Origin: Trichoplusia ni
Taxonomy: Eukaryota > Arthropoda > Insecta > Lepidoptera > Noctuidae
Assembly (NCBI RefSeq): GCF_003590095.1
Contig: NC_039483.1
Span: 9,672,001-9,736,000, forward strand
Direction of reading: 5' to 3'
DNA: 64,000 bases
The notes under the pieces are model-generated. The model was given only the letters and a program-made list of their open reading frames with translations, ran no database searches and was not told the DNA's origin. This document shows, piece after piece, positions 37,376 to 48,600 of this stretch. The position numbers and the translations under genes were made by a program. Positions within the stretch are counted from its first letter, which is position 1; every line of letters begins with the position of its first letter.

Positions 37376-40036
37376 TCATTCAAAATGGATAGTCACACTG
37401 TTATAAGTTCTCGGTACTAGACAAGCAGAAACTTGCTTTTTCCGAGTACATTAAAGTTATGATCTGTTCTAAGAATTCTGCTTTCACAAGAGAGCTCTTT
37501 CAGGGAAAAGATGCAAAGGTATGCATTTATAAATGTGAACCGATTTAGGAGAAGTCTTTTCTAGAACTAGTATAACGAGTTTCAGAACTGGTGCTACACT
37601 TAACAATAGATCTATTCTACCTTTAAAAGATTTACCTAGGAAAATAATCGTTTTGCTTATAAAAACACTTTGTCCAAATAAAACTTCCTAAGCACTCTGG
37701 ACCATTTGGGTTCATTGTTAGAAGTGATACTATCTAGTAGGTTACTATCATTTCAATGAAAGTATAACAAAAAAAGTGAATTTGATTTTCTATCCAGGTG
37801 ATAATTTTCACGGGAATTTTCACTGGCAGGTAGGGGCGTGCCTGATTTTTATAGGACAAAACCACTGGGGTATATTTTACGCATCCAAGCGAACCCAAGC
37901 TGAAACGCATTACAAATTTATCGTTATACATTCAAAGAGCCTACCACATGTCACGAAATTATAGTATCGGAGTTGTGGGAAAGAGACACCGTTTTACGAG
38001 GTGTAGTGCGGTCTCTCGCTTCCACAATACTCTTTACTAAGACGTGGCATTATGCTTATTGACCTGCACCTAGGTATTACTAATTATCTAATTAATTCGT
38101 TACACTGGCGCGTAATGAACTTATGATTCGGTACGAGATCGCTTTGATCCCAAAACTATTCAGGTATTTCTGATCGTTCGCGCGATTAATGTCAGTTTAT
38201 TAATTTTTTTGCGACTATAATGTCTCACCAAAGTTTCTTGGACAAAAATGACTAGGGCACCATAAACGATGAGCTTTTAAAACAGGAACATTACCGCTGT
38301 GGAAGCAAGACGGAATACTATTTAGGGTAGAGCAGTGACAATTGACAGCACCCCTACTCGACCGCTCGTTTCTTAAGTGTAGGTACTTGATGCGGGAGAA
38401 GAAACAGCACATCAAACTTCCCAGCAGCACGTCTTCCCGATCTTATTTTCTAGGCGAGCAGTATTTCACACCACCATCTTCAGAGTCCATTTTTAAAATC
38501 AGTTTATTTTAATCCGAGCACATTTTGACGGGAAACAATAACACTGACCTTGGCTAAGGCAAACCGGCCATCACACCGATAAGGTTACATATAAAACCAC
38601 GTCTACTAAGATATATTATATTTTCCACAGTTCTTCTTTACGTTCCCGCGAAGCGAGCACCAGCCTCGTAAATTGCTCCCGCACGTGATCCGACTAGCAT
38701 ATCTCCAAACACTCAAACTTATCTGGAATTATTTTGACTTAGACGCTTACTTGTAAAAAATAAACTTTTTACTTTATTAACAGTACAATTTCAACCTTAA
38801 ATGATGTAAGAAAAACAGAATTGTATTCGTCCGTCGAACCAGACTGTAAATCATGAACTGGGCTAGCTAGAAAGTTGAAGTTTTCACAGGTTATGTATTT
38901 CTGTTTAAACTATAATATCAAATACTAGAAGTAAAGATCGAGTTTGAACAATAGTTGTAGTGAATCTAATAGAAATATAATTGATCAATGGTCTTTACAT
39001 TTGAACCTTGTCTATCATAAATTGTTAAAGCACTACCGTTGTTGTATATTTAACAAGAGAGATAAACAATCAGATAGGCAACATTAGATAAATAGGTAAT
39101 CAGAGGTAAAAGTTTGATTACTAAGTATGAACACTTAAAACATATAAAATACAGATCTAACATACCTATCTAGCAACTTGCAATAGGTAATCAATCAAAT
39201 CAAACAATTTCGATAGCAGTAAAGACACAAGTTCAAACACACCAAATTCTCGTTTACTTAAACACGATTATTATAATGATTCGTTTAATCTCGTAAATGA
39301 TAGACGAGTGCAATTATAACGCTCCAGTCAAATCGGATTAGTAAAGAATTAGTAAAGCAACAATTTCGTATATTTATCGGTTTATTTGCTCAAAGCGGTG
39401 GATGTCGCATCGAAATTGGCGGCCATTACTCAGATGGGCTTACTGGCTGAATTTTAACTGGGATTTAGTTTAAAGGCTCGTTTGCACTCTTTTTTGTTTT
39501 ATGCCAGTAGTTTGGGCAAGTGGTGGATGTAACTTACTTTTTACCAGGGCTTAGCTATGTAGTTGGTAACATGTTTGTACAATACTTGCTGTTTTTTCTA
39601 CACCACCTAAGCGATGAATATAACTTGTTTACTAGTACTTACTACAAAAAATAATAATTATAATTGTTGTTGTCAACATTTAACAACGTAGAGTTAAAAA
39701 CTGCTCTGGTTTGGCAGTGTTCATTTAGCAAGTAACTCGACTCTCCTAATCTTGCGATCTAAATGAGGCACGAAGACGAAATCCTTGCTTCAGTATTTAC
39801 GATTTAAAATAAATGGTAGGGATTGGTGGCTAAGGCTTTGTACACCAACAACATAATGTCTCGGCCTAAGTGAGGAGATTACGGCGATAGAGTACCCTTA
39901 TACATATTGCATTCTGGATGGAAAAGTACCTTAAAAATATCGGCAAAGTGCGAAAGTCTGGCAAAATCGGACTGATTCATGGAAGAAAACGGCGTGCAAG
40001 ACTTAAATTCGAATTATAAATGAATCTTAAATTGGA
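37376..40036. other. non-coding stretch, nothing recognised
   Basis: No exon or clear repeat. The minus frame 38,215-38,430 is somewhat protein-like but starts with GTG and has no polypyrimidine tract before a possible acceptor. One CCTGGTA (minus) is at 39,542-39,548. Confidence 0.4.
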
Positions 40037-40240
40037 TTATAGGTAATTTTAATACTTGTTGGATGGTAAGTAAGTACTTGGTGTCGGATGGTAACACTTG
40101 GTGTTGGATGATAAGTACTTAATGTTGGATGGTAAGTACTTGGTGTTGGATGGTAAGTACTTGGTGTTGGATGGGGAGTACTTTGTGTTGGATGGTAAGT
40201 ACTTGGTGTTGGATGATAAGTACTTGGTGTTGTACTAGTA
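40037..40240. repeat. 21-bp minisatellite, about nine units
   Basis: Tandem units of the form 'ggtaagtacttggtgttgga' plus t repeat about nine times with a few substitutions and one short unit. Each full unit has the palindrome AAGTACTT. Because 21 is a multiple of three, the minus strand stays open as a seven-residue repeat (STYHPTP), which gives a 78-codon frame at 40,027-40,263. I see no sign that this frame is a gene. Confidence 0.9.
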
Positions 40241-40384
40241 CATGAGGTGGTACCATTCTTCATTTCACTATCTATTTCATTGTTAGATAGTTTATTAATT
40301 GAGGAGGATTTAAAATCTATAATCTCAGCATAATTAATAGGAGCCGAGCAGTGATGAAAAATCTTACAAATATGGACAGAAGTT

Positions 40385-40462
40385 GCGTGGACTCTAAAAA
40401 CTAATCCGATTTCAAAAAATCCTAACTTACGTCCACGCGGACGAAGTCACGGGTAACAGCTC
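40385..40462 (-). repeat. inverted fragment of the 'gacttcgtccgcgtgg' repeat family
   Basis: On the minus strand it begins near 40,462 with 'gagctgttacccgtgacttc' and continues 'gtccgcgtggacgtaagtt'. This is the 5' side of the family seen at 34,004-34,240; the rest has decayed. Confidence 0.6.
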
Positions 40463-40856
40463 GTTTATTATAATCACAAAATTATACCGCCACCTCTTGT
40501 GCCTTGCACTGTCATTAAAGAGTTGTAAATGATAGATAGAAAAGGAGACACTCGTAAGATAATATCCGAAGGCGTGCTCGGAACAAACATTAAAATTATC
40601 TTTGGAACTAACAAGACTATCAAAGGAAACATTAACTAGCTCAGGTTTCTTTAAAGTAATCTGAATAAGCAAATATTCAGTGTTGAAAAATGTGATAAAT
40701 AGGTGAGTACACTGAGTACCTACACTGAATCAAGTGTAGGCTGTTCAAATTATCATGGTAGGTACTGCTGATCATTCATTAATGTCTGAGGAGAATCTGA
40801 GTAGGTACTTCATGAAGTAGAATTATCATCATTTAAATTAATCGACCGTATTAAAC

Positions 40857-41055
40857 CGACTGCATGATTAGCCAAGTGGTTGATGTCATCACGCCAAAGT
40901 CACTGTGGACGACGTATCGAGGGCTCAATTCCCACGTAAGACAAAGGCTTGTCCTCAGTCTAAGGACCTTTGTGCATAGGACTTGAATGTTTGTGAAACC
41001 CACGTTACACAAGGACTGAATAACATAATCAAGGAGACGTTGTTTAAAAAAAATA
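40857..41055 (+). repeat. tRNA-headed SINE, family B
   Basis: Starts 'gactgcatgattagccaagt' with A-box-like TAGCCAAGTGG, has a B-box-like GGCTCAATTCCC near 40,922-40,932, then 'ttgaatgtttgtgaaacccac' and the tail 'caaggactgaataac...gagacgttgtttaaaaaaaa'. Plus-strand, full length. Confidence 0.75.
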
Positions 41056-41814
41056 CACGACGATGCACGTCAAGTCTGCGAATCTCTAGAAACTTCCAAG
41101 TTTCCAAGAAATTACATTTCTTAATAAACTAGCATATCTAAATAATACCTCTTTGATGTCTGGTGTCAGCGGTATTCGTAGTAAACTCGTCTGCATACCA
41201 GCGACCCTTTAAGGGCTCTTGCACATCTGACTTAAAAACAACAAAAAATTATCATAACAATCTCACATTCAAAATCAAGCAACGTTTTACGGTCATAAAT
41301 TTGATGGGTGACCATTTTAGTATGCTAATTTACTTCACGCAACATACAACAACATATGCTGTCAAAATTTCAGCTCAACGGGCAAAGCAGATCCATTTTT
41401 TTTCAAGTTTTGACTACAGACCGATAAACAGACAACGAAAGTTGGTAATGTGCGCTACTTCATCCACCTGATGTGCTTGTACCCTAATACAGTTGAATGA
41501 ACTTTAGTTTACTGAATCGTTGCACATTTAACTGTTTAATCTGAATATTATAATTAACACTAGTCTCATTAATATTTTAAACAACACCGATATATAAGCT
41601 GTAGTACTGAAAATTAATTGCGTTGAAACAAAATAACTAGATTATTTAAAGTTTCAACAGATTTTTGTACTTTGATCTCACTGGATAAAGAAGTTTGCGA
41701 AACAATAGGATTATGAACTAGACCAGTCTTAATCTAGGATTACAGAGTTTAAAATTGTTGAAATATTGTTTTTATCTACACCACTGTGATATTAATATAA
41801 TAATGTAATATTCC
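41056..41814. other. non-coding stretch, nothing recognised
   Basis: The plus frame 41,163-41,471 (102 codons) has no recognisable motif. Sequence is AT-rich without repeat structure. Confidence 0.4.
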
Positions 41815-42045
41815 CCAACTTTCACACAACGTCATCTAGTCTCAAACTAAGCAAATCTTGTATTATGAGTACTAGACAACTGATAAAAATACTTATTTAT
41901 TGAAAAATTACCCCATACACGGAACAAAGATCGTGCTCATCACAAAAACATTTGTCCTGTTTGGGAATCGAACCCACGACCACGACGGAGGTATAGCAGT
42001 CAAGGCCACAAGACCAACATGCCAGTCAAAGCGGCCAGGCCATTG
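41815..42045 (-). repeat. tRNA-derived SINE, family A, full length
   Basis: On the minus strand the head near 42,045 reads 'ggccttgactgctatacctc' with a B-box GGGTTCGATTCCC at about 41,962-41,975, then 'ggacaaatgtttttgtgatg', 'gttccgtgtatgggg' and the tail 'gtttgagactagatgacgtt'. Same architecture as positions 1-245. Confidence 0.75.
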
Positions 42046-42267
42046 AAAGTTATATTATATAAATTAACACTCTCCTTTTATTATAGCTTTAATAAAAAAT
42101 AGTTATTGTTAATTATTTCTAAAAATAACTTTCGGAATAAGTATGTTAATATAGAAATTCTAAAGTAGTGTTTATTGTAAAATTATAATATTTCTACACC
42201 TGATACGGTAGTATATGTGAAACTATAATATAAAAACATCTGTAATACCATGTACTAAGAAATAAAT

Positions 42268-42288
42268 GATTATTATTATTATTATTGG
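42268..42288. repeat. ATT microsatellite
   Basis: About seven tandem ATT units. Confidence 0.9.
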
Positions 42289-42572
42289 TTATGTCTGATG
42301 CAATTAGCTTGACTTCAGACGATTCGTTATGTGCTCCTTACTTTAACCTAATTTATTTCTTTGATTCATGCTGTACATATTTATATGTTTGACCACAATA
42401 TTAACTAGTGAAGATTTAAGTTGAAAAAACAATAAGACTCGCCATGATTGTTAACCCTTTTCCGGTACTTAAACTGATTGACTATCCATAGTTAAGAACG
42501 ACTCCCAATTATTCTAGGAACTGGGATCGTAGTGTGCGTGATGTATGTCTCTACCAAACTCAAGTTGTGTGT

Positions 42573-42649
42573 TTATTTACAACATATTCTTTGTATATAC
42601 AACATATAAAGCAGTTTAGTTGTGACCGGGAAGTCAGCTTGATGTGCAA
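42573..42649 (-). CDS. candidate terminal exon of the SLC26A11-like gene
   Basis: A strong acceptor (TTTGCCTTTTATTTTAG) ends at 42,650; the exon would start at 42,649. The last certain exon ends one base into a codon, and this segment completes it: it stays open in exactly that phase for 24 codons and stops at TAA (42,575-42,573), with an AATAAA overlapping the stop. The total would be 604 residues, about the usual family length. The tail residues (such as ADFPVTTKLL) are not conserved in my memory of the family, so support is from splice signal, phase and length only. Another terminal exon further left is the alternative. Confidence 0.3.
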
Positions 42650-45600
42650 CTAAAATAAAAGGCAAATTATAAAATAAATTTTACTTTCAATTATTTTATT
42701 TATGTACTACGGAATGCAAACTTCATCTCTTAATTTTGGAAGACATTCGATCTTAAATATACAATAGACGCTTACATACTATACAAATATTAACAGCCTT
42801 GTTACTAGGCAAATCAGCCAAAATATTCGAAAGCAATAATAATGATTAAAAACACTGGACACTGGGATTTGGTATAAGAATTTACAGAATTGACACTGAA
42901 AAAAAATATTAAAATAAACCCGTTAAATTCACAAACAAATGCACATCCTCTTAGCATAATAATAACTTAATAATTACGTAGTTTTTAAACAATAAGTATC
43001 AGGTAATAACAAAACACAGACTTGCTTATATTTGTAGGACATTAGTCATATAGACTCAATAAGAATTGTTTACTAATAAATAGGTAATTAGGTTCCATAT
43101 CACACTGTCGTACGAATCTTTTAGCTATCAAAGTATTATTTCCCCATAAATATTTACAATACTCTTTTCAGCAAATACTGAAACGTAGCATACGTTCCTA
43201 AATGTCTGTCTGTCTCCCTCTTATCCCTTAAAATGACTGAGACAACATGAGACTTATCAGCAACTTTCAAGCCCCTTAGACTTCAAGACTGATTGGTAAG
43301 TTGTAACTTGCAATACATCTTGAATTACAGTACTTAGATATTTATAATATTCTATGGCCAGATTTTACTATGAACTCTTTGGAAATCCTCAAAGCTGTTT
43401 AATTTTAATAACACCGGTAAACGTATTCTAACATGATTTCAATTTACTACGCTGATCTAATATAAGATTCTTCGGCAATTCGGCATGTGGTGATCCCATC
43501 ATGGCTCCAATTCTGAAAAAGTCCATCAGGTCACCCGATCTCTTGAATATCTTTTAACATGAATATGAATCCAGTGCGCTAAAGTTGGTTGCGGTTATAA
43601 TCGCCATTAAACCATGATTTGTATGCTCTTGTTTTATCTGTGTATTTTTTTCCCATCAGTGGGATCAGTGTGTTGGTGTCTTGGTGTTACAGCCTGGACA
43701 TGTTCTGCGTGATGTCAGTCTGCGTGAACCGTGGGTTTACTGAAACACGGGGTTACGTCATCACTTGGCTAGAGGTTGTGATGTATGAGGCTTAGGAGTG
43801 AAAAGTGGGTGAAAATTAGATGTGCGAATAAGTAATGTGCGAGATGAGAGAAATGGTTTTGTATTTGTAGGTCGTGAATTATGTGTGAGGAAATAAATCT
43901 TGGACGAATTTCACAAATTCTCGGTAAAAAAGTATTTAAGGTTTTTTTCACTTAGACTTAGGACTAGCATTCGTGGATCACATAAAATGATTATCCTGCG
44001 TGGGTATTGAACCCGCGACATGACGAGCTTAGTGGGTTCGATGTGGTGACCACAACCAGTCGGCTATCTGTGCAGTCTAATATTATATAACATGGATAAA
44101 ATTGTAGCTTAACTGTATTATTCTTGAGCCTTTATGGCTCTGTATTTTACCAAAGAGTTTCACTTAAAATACAATAGTTACGTTTATTTACAATTACTTT
44201 TAATACAATGTAGATATTGAAAGTAACTCACCTAATACGTGTTGGTCTATACTGGGTCCGTCGACGAACCGACTCGAGAAACCTTTACTCAGGTCTTCAA
44301 ACAGCCTCTGATGACTCTCCTTGAAGTTCCACAGCAGGAACTTATGTCCTTCCTTCTCTAGATCTAGTATCACAGATATTAAGTTCTGGAAAAAGAAAGG
44401 AAAACGGTTATTAAATTTTATAGAAATTGTTACACTAAAAACGTTGTTCTAACAAAGTATTCGGTTTTTAAACATGAAAATGAGTCTTTTAATTGTCGAT
44501 TAATATTAATTCGAAATCAAAATCAATTCATATCTAGACCGCAGCATGGTTTTTTAAACTATATATACTTCACTTACTATACTGAACTTTTTGAACGTCC
44601 TGTCTATATCAAACGAAATTCGAAGTTTGTATGTAAATGACTTGCTTATAACAGACTTTACTAAGAAGTCTAATTCAGCTCTTTCCTACTTCTTATACAG
44701 TTTAGTTTCGTCTATCCAGTATGCCTTTAAGTATTTGTGGGGCACTAGAAACATGTTTATTTTTTAAATGTATGTGAGTGTGTGTGTACCTGCGCGACCC
44801 CCAGGTCGAGGTGTGAGAGCAGGCGCGCGTCCAGCACGAGCAGGTGCGCGCGCGCGGCCACGCGGCGCACGCGGCCGCCCGCGTGGCCCGCGCACGAGTA
44901 CGACAGCGCGCCCGGCAGCGTCAGCGACACGCAGTCCTGGTTGCCCACCTGACGAGTAACGCTCAACGTTCATGGTCGCCTGGTCACTCGATACTTGGAT
45001 ATATTCTTTTCAACTTTTACTGGTTTTGCTCAAAATTTAACAAAATTTAACTTACTAGTTAACTGCATCTTTGGCATAATATGGGCTGTGCAATGGTTTA
45101 TCTAGCAAGTTACTAACCATTTAATTAATCACATATCGCAACTAAGAACAACATGGAAGAAGCAGCAATTGAATAAATGTCATTCGAAAAATCGAAATAG
45201 CTTCGGAACTCAAATGACACTTACTATTGATATACGTAAACAGAATGAAGCTGGACCAATGAGGTCAAGAATCTCTTATATCTGCTGCAACATCAGTGAC
45301 AGTAATTACCTTGAACTCGGTGACAGCGAGTACAGGCCTCGCGGCGTGTGCGAGCGCGCGCGCTACGTCCGCGGCCGCGCCGCACACGATGCCGTACTCC
45401 AGCCCCACGCACGCGCCCGTCACCACCGTGCCCAGGAACACCAGCAACTCCCACTCTGCACGGACATAGGGACCAGGGTTACATGAATGCTAAGGAGGTG
45501 ATATTTTCACAACCACTTCTGTAAGATGTATCAACAAGAAAAAAGATCGTGGTGGCCTTGCGGTTCTACGCATCGATTTTCAAGCATGAGGTACAGGTTC

Positions 45601-48600
45601 AACCCCAAAACAGGCAAAGTAATAATGTGACTTCTTCAAACTTATGGGTCTTAATTAAATAGAATGTTGAAAATATATATTTCAGAAAGACAATAAATAC
45701 AAATTTAAGGACTACTCACTGCTATTCCGCCACAATTTGCCAACGATAGAGAACTCCATGAGGCTGAACATGGCGACGATGATGATGCCGGCCAGCGTCG
45801 CGCGCGGGATGAAGTAGAACGCGTCTGACAGCAGCGTCACCGCCAGCAGGACTAACATTGCTGCACATAGGAATTATTACAGTATTACTTTAGTTGATTT
45901 TAAGTGCACGGATGACCGAGATGACGGACCTAGTGGTAGAGTGGTGACTTCAACCACTAAGTTCGTACCGCGCTAAACACGCCGTGATCGACATTTGTGT
46001 GATCCTGGATTCACGAGTACTTTTTTTGAGTCTAGGTGTATCTCGTACACGGAATTTGAATGATTGTGTTAACGACAAATTTTATTTTGAAAAGTTACCA
46101 GAGACGTTATTTTAACACATGCAAAGGAGATTTTATACATTGCCGGTTTCATGGCATAAATAAGAAGAAATAAACAATAATGTCACTTATTTATTTACTA
46201 AACTCTGTTTCATACGCCTTATGCAACTGGGGTTCAAATACAGTGGCCTGCTTTAAATATCATCTACCAGGAGACCAGCTCTGGCAGGTTTACCTTTGAA
46301 GAAGCAGCCAGCGGGCGTGACGACGCCGCTGGCGTGGTTGAGCGCGGTCCGCGTGAAGGAGCCCGTGGACGGCATGGACTGCGCGAACGAAGACACCAGG
46401 TTACACATACCGATGGCGATCATCTCTTGTGTCGCGTCCACCGGGGCACTGCCCGCTGCAATCAAATAAATACGTAAGTAAGAATGGAACAAATTCAGTG
46501 TTAAAAGGATACAACAACGCAGATCGAACATGATATTTATGCCCCATGTCATAATATGCCCAGAAAATTAAAAACGAATAACTACTTACACAATTACACT
46601 GAATTAAGCAGACATTATTCGCCTTTCCGTGCTGGTTTTGGAGTCGGTTTATCTATTATTAAATACTAGCCGTTTCCCGCGGTTTCACCCACGTAGCACC
46701 CGATATCGTGGTAACTTTACGGTTTTCAAATATGTTATTTTTTTGGCTTTGCCGCAATTTTTTATACTTTCTCACCGCTTAAACCTTCCCTGGGCTTCTC
46801 CGAATATTCGTGAAATATTTGAATATTGAAGACCAAAACGAGCCAAATCGGTTCAGCCATTTTCGAGTTTAAGCGAGACTAACGAACAGCAATACATTTT
46901 TATATACAAGAAGATCATTAATCAATTAATTATCATAATAATATCACTATAACACGAGCTTGAAGCTGCTTACCAAAAGCTTTAGCGATGGCTATGCTCT
47001 CCAGTATAGCGACGAGCGGGATGACGATCCCCTCGCCACCGAACACCGTCATCATGTCGTCGAAGTTCAGCGTCTGGTTGTTCACCACCGTCTCGAAGGG
47101 TGGTGGCCCAAAGTCTGGAAGACCACCGTCAATTTTGCCTGGAAATAAAAATAAGAAAATGCATTAATGTGTGTCATTTTTTTTACTAATGATGGAAAAC
47201 GGTAGTTGAATGGTACTAAGAACACAGATGGTGACAGAGGTAACTTTTACTCAAAAAAATCATATGCGGCCAATTGTTTCACTGATGCGACTGTTTTTCT
47301 CTCTCTCTTTCAGTCTTAATGACTAAAGAATGATAGAGAGAGAGCGAGAGCGAAAGAGATACGATTTAAAAAGTTAAATATTTGCTAATTTTACTAAGTA
47401 AGGAGATAAAACGGAGGCAAACAGTTTCAATATGATGATTACGCAATGTCCATTAGTAGAAGAAGAAAGTAATGTGTCATGCACAAAGTACCAGGCGCTC
47501 ATAACAAAAAGGCAGTAGTACTGACCGGTGAGCGCGAAGGGCGTGAGTCCGCGCAGCCGCAGCAGGTACGCGAGGATAGTGGCCCCGAACACTACCAGCG
47601 CGTTGCGAGCTCGCACGGCGTACAGCCAGCCGCCGGCCACGCGCGCTAACGCAGGAGACGTGTTGTCGGTCACTTTTATTGTGGCTCGCTGGAATGAGGA
47701 ATTACACGCTATAGTATTTATGCGTCCCTAGTACATCGTTTGAACATGGACTTGGAAAGTGACATTTTTTTTGAGTAAAACTAGTTTTTTTTCCGTGCAA
47801 CATTGAAGTAGAGATATTGTGACCTTATTTATCAAAGTTCGGGAAAATAGTTTCTGCATAAAAACAATCCAATAATCAATACGTACAACGTCCCTCGGAA
47901 ATATAGATAGTTCTCGTTTGTCTTGTTGAAAAAGCTCGAAAGTTTTTGCTATTAAGTTTCCCAAACACCCCCTCACCCATCCATAAAAATGCTCAATTTT
48001 ATAAATGCAAGGGATAATAATCAGCTACTTACTTTAAGCAATAATAAGGCGACAATCGTACTGATTCCCAATACTGTGTCCCATAACTGTACTGTTTTTA
48101 TGTTTTTGAAGAAGTTTATCATTGCATGGATAAATGTATCGCCTGACGATCCTAAAACATAAAAAACTCATAAATTAGTCGTCACATCAATCAAATAAAG
48201 CACAAAAGAATAAGCGAAACACGATCCTCTATGTAAATATGGTTAATGACCTGTTTCATTTTATACCAACTAGTATCTATTCATAAATTATTCAAGGCAA
48301 ACGACATTACATACTAAAAAAATATTAATCATCGTTAGACGAAATCTGCTCACTGGTTTTTCCACATGTTTGTAATGAAATATCGTAATAATAATTTGTG
48401 CCAGAAATATTATCGATCGAAATATACCAATTATTGAAGTCTTAATTAAAACAAACTCTGCTTGGGACCTATACACGCAGTCTACACAAAAACGATACCT
48501 ATAGTAGAAATCATTACGACGGCAAACAATTGTTACGATCAAGGTCTAACAAGTTCAATTGATGATAATAAAAAACAAAATCAAATGTCATCATCTGATT

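Noticed and set aside
38215..38430. Cysteine-rich minus frame of 71 codons considered as a terminal SLC26 exon
   Set aside because: It starts with GTG, has no polypyrimidine acceptor, and lies 6 kb from the last exon with a better candidate between.
40037..40240. CRISPR-like array
   Set aside because: Units are directly adjacent with no unique spacers, and the genome is eukaryotic.
40027..40263. 78-codon repeat-peptide frame
   Set aside because: Best explained by a 21-bp minisatellite; no sign of selection or start context.
41939..42045. Possible tRNA gene (good B-box and anticodon-arm-like sequence)
   Set aside because: The 5' half does not form D and acceptor stems, and the flanks continue as a SINE body also seen at 1-245.
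44764..44973. Arginine/alanine-rich frames on both strands (44,764-44,973 minus in another frame; 44,768-44,959 and 44,844-45,050 plus)
   Set aside because: They overlay the GC-rich STAS exon and arise from its composition; only the minus frame with LLVLDARLL is conserved.
45169..45486. 105-codon plus-strand frame
   Set aside because: Its second half is the reverse of the real exon 45,310-45,455; the first half is intron.
47297..47330. CT-rich tract ending CAG as a splice acceptor on the plus strand
   Set aside because: It lies in an intron of a minus-strand gene and no plus-strand exon follows.
47528..47731. 67-codon plus-strand frame
   Set aside because: Shadow of the exon at 47,526-47,688.
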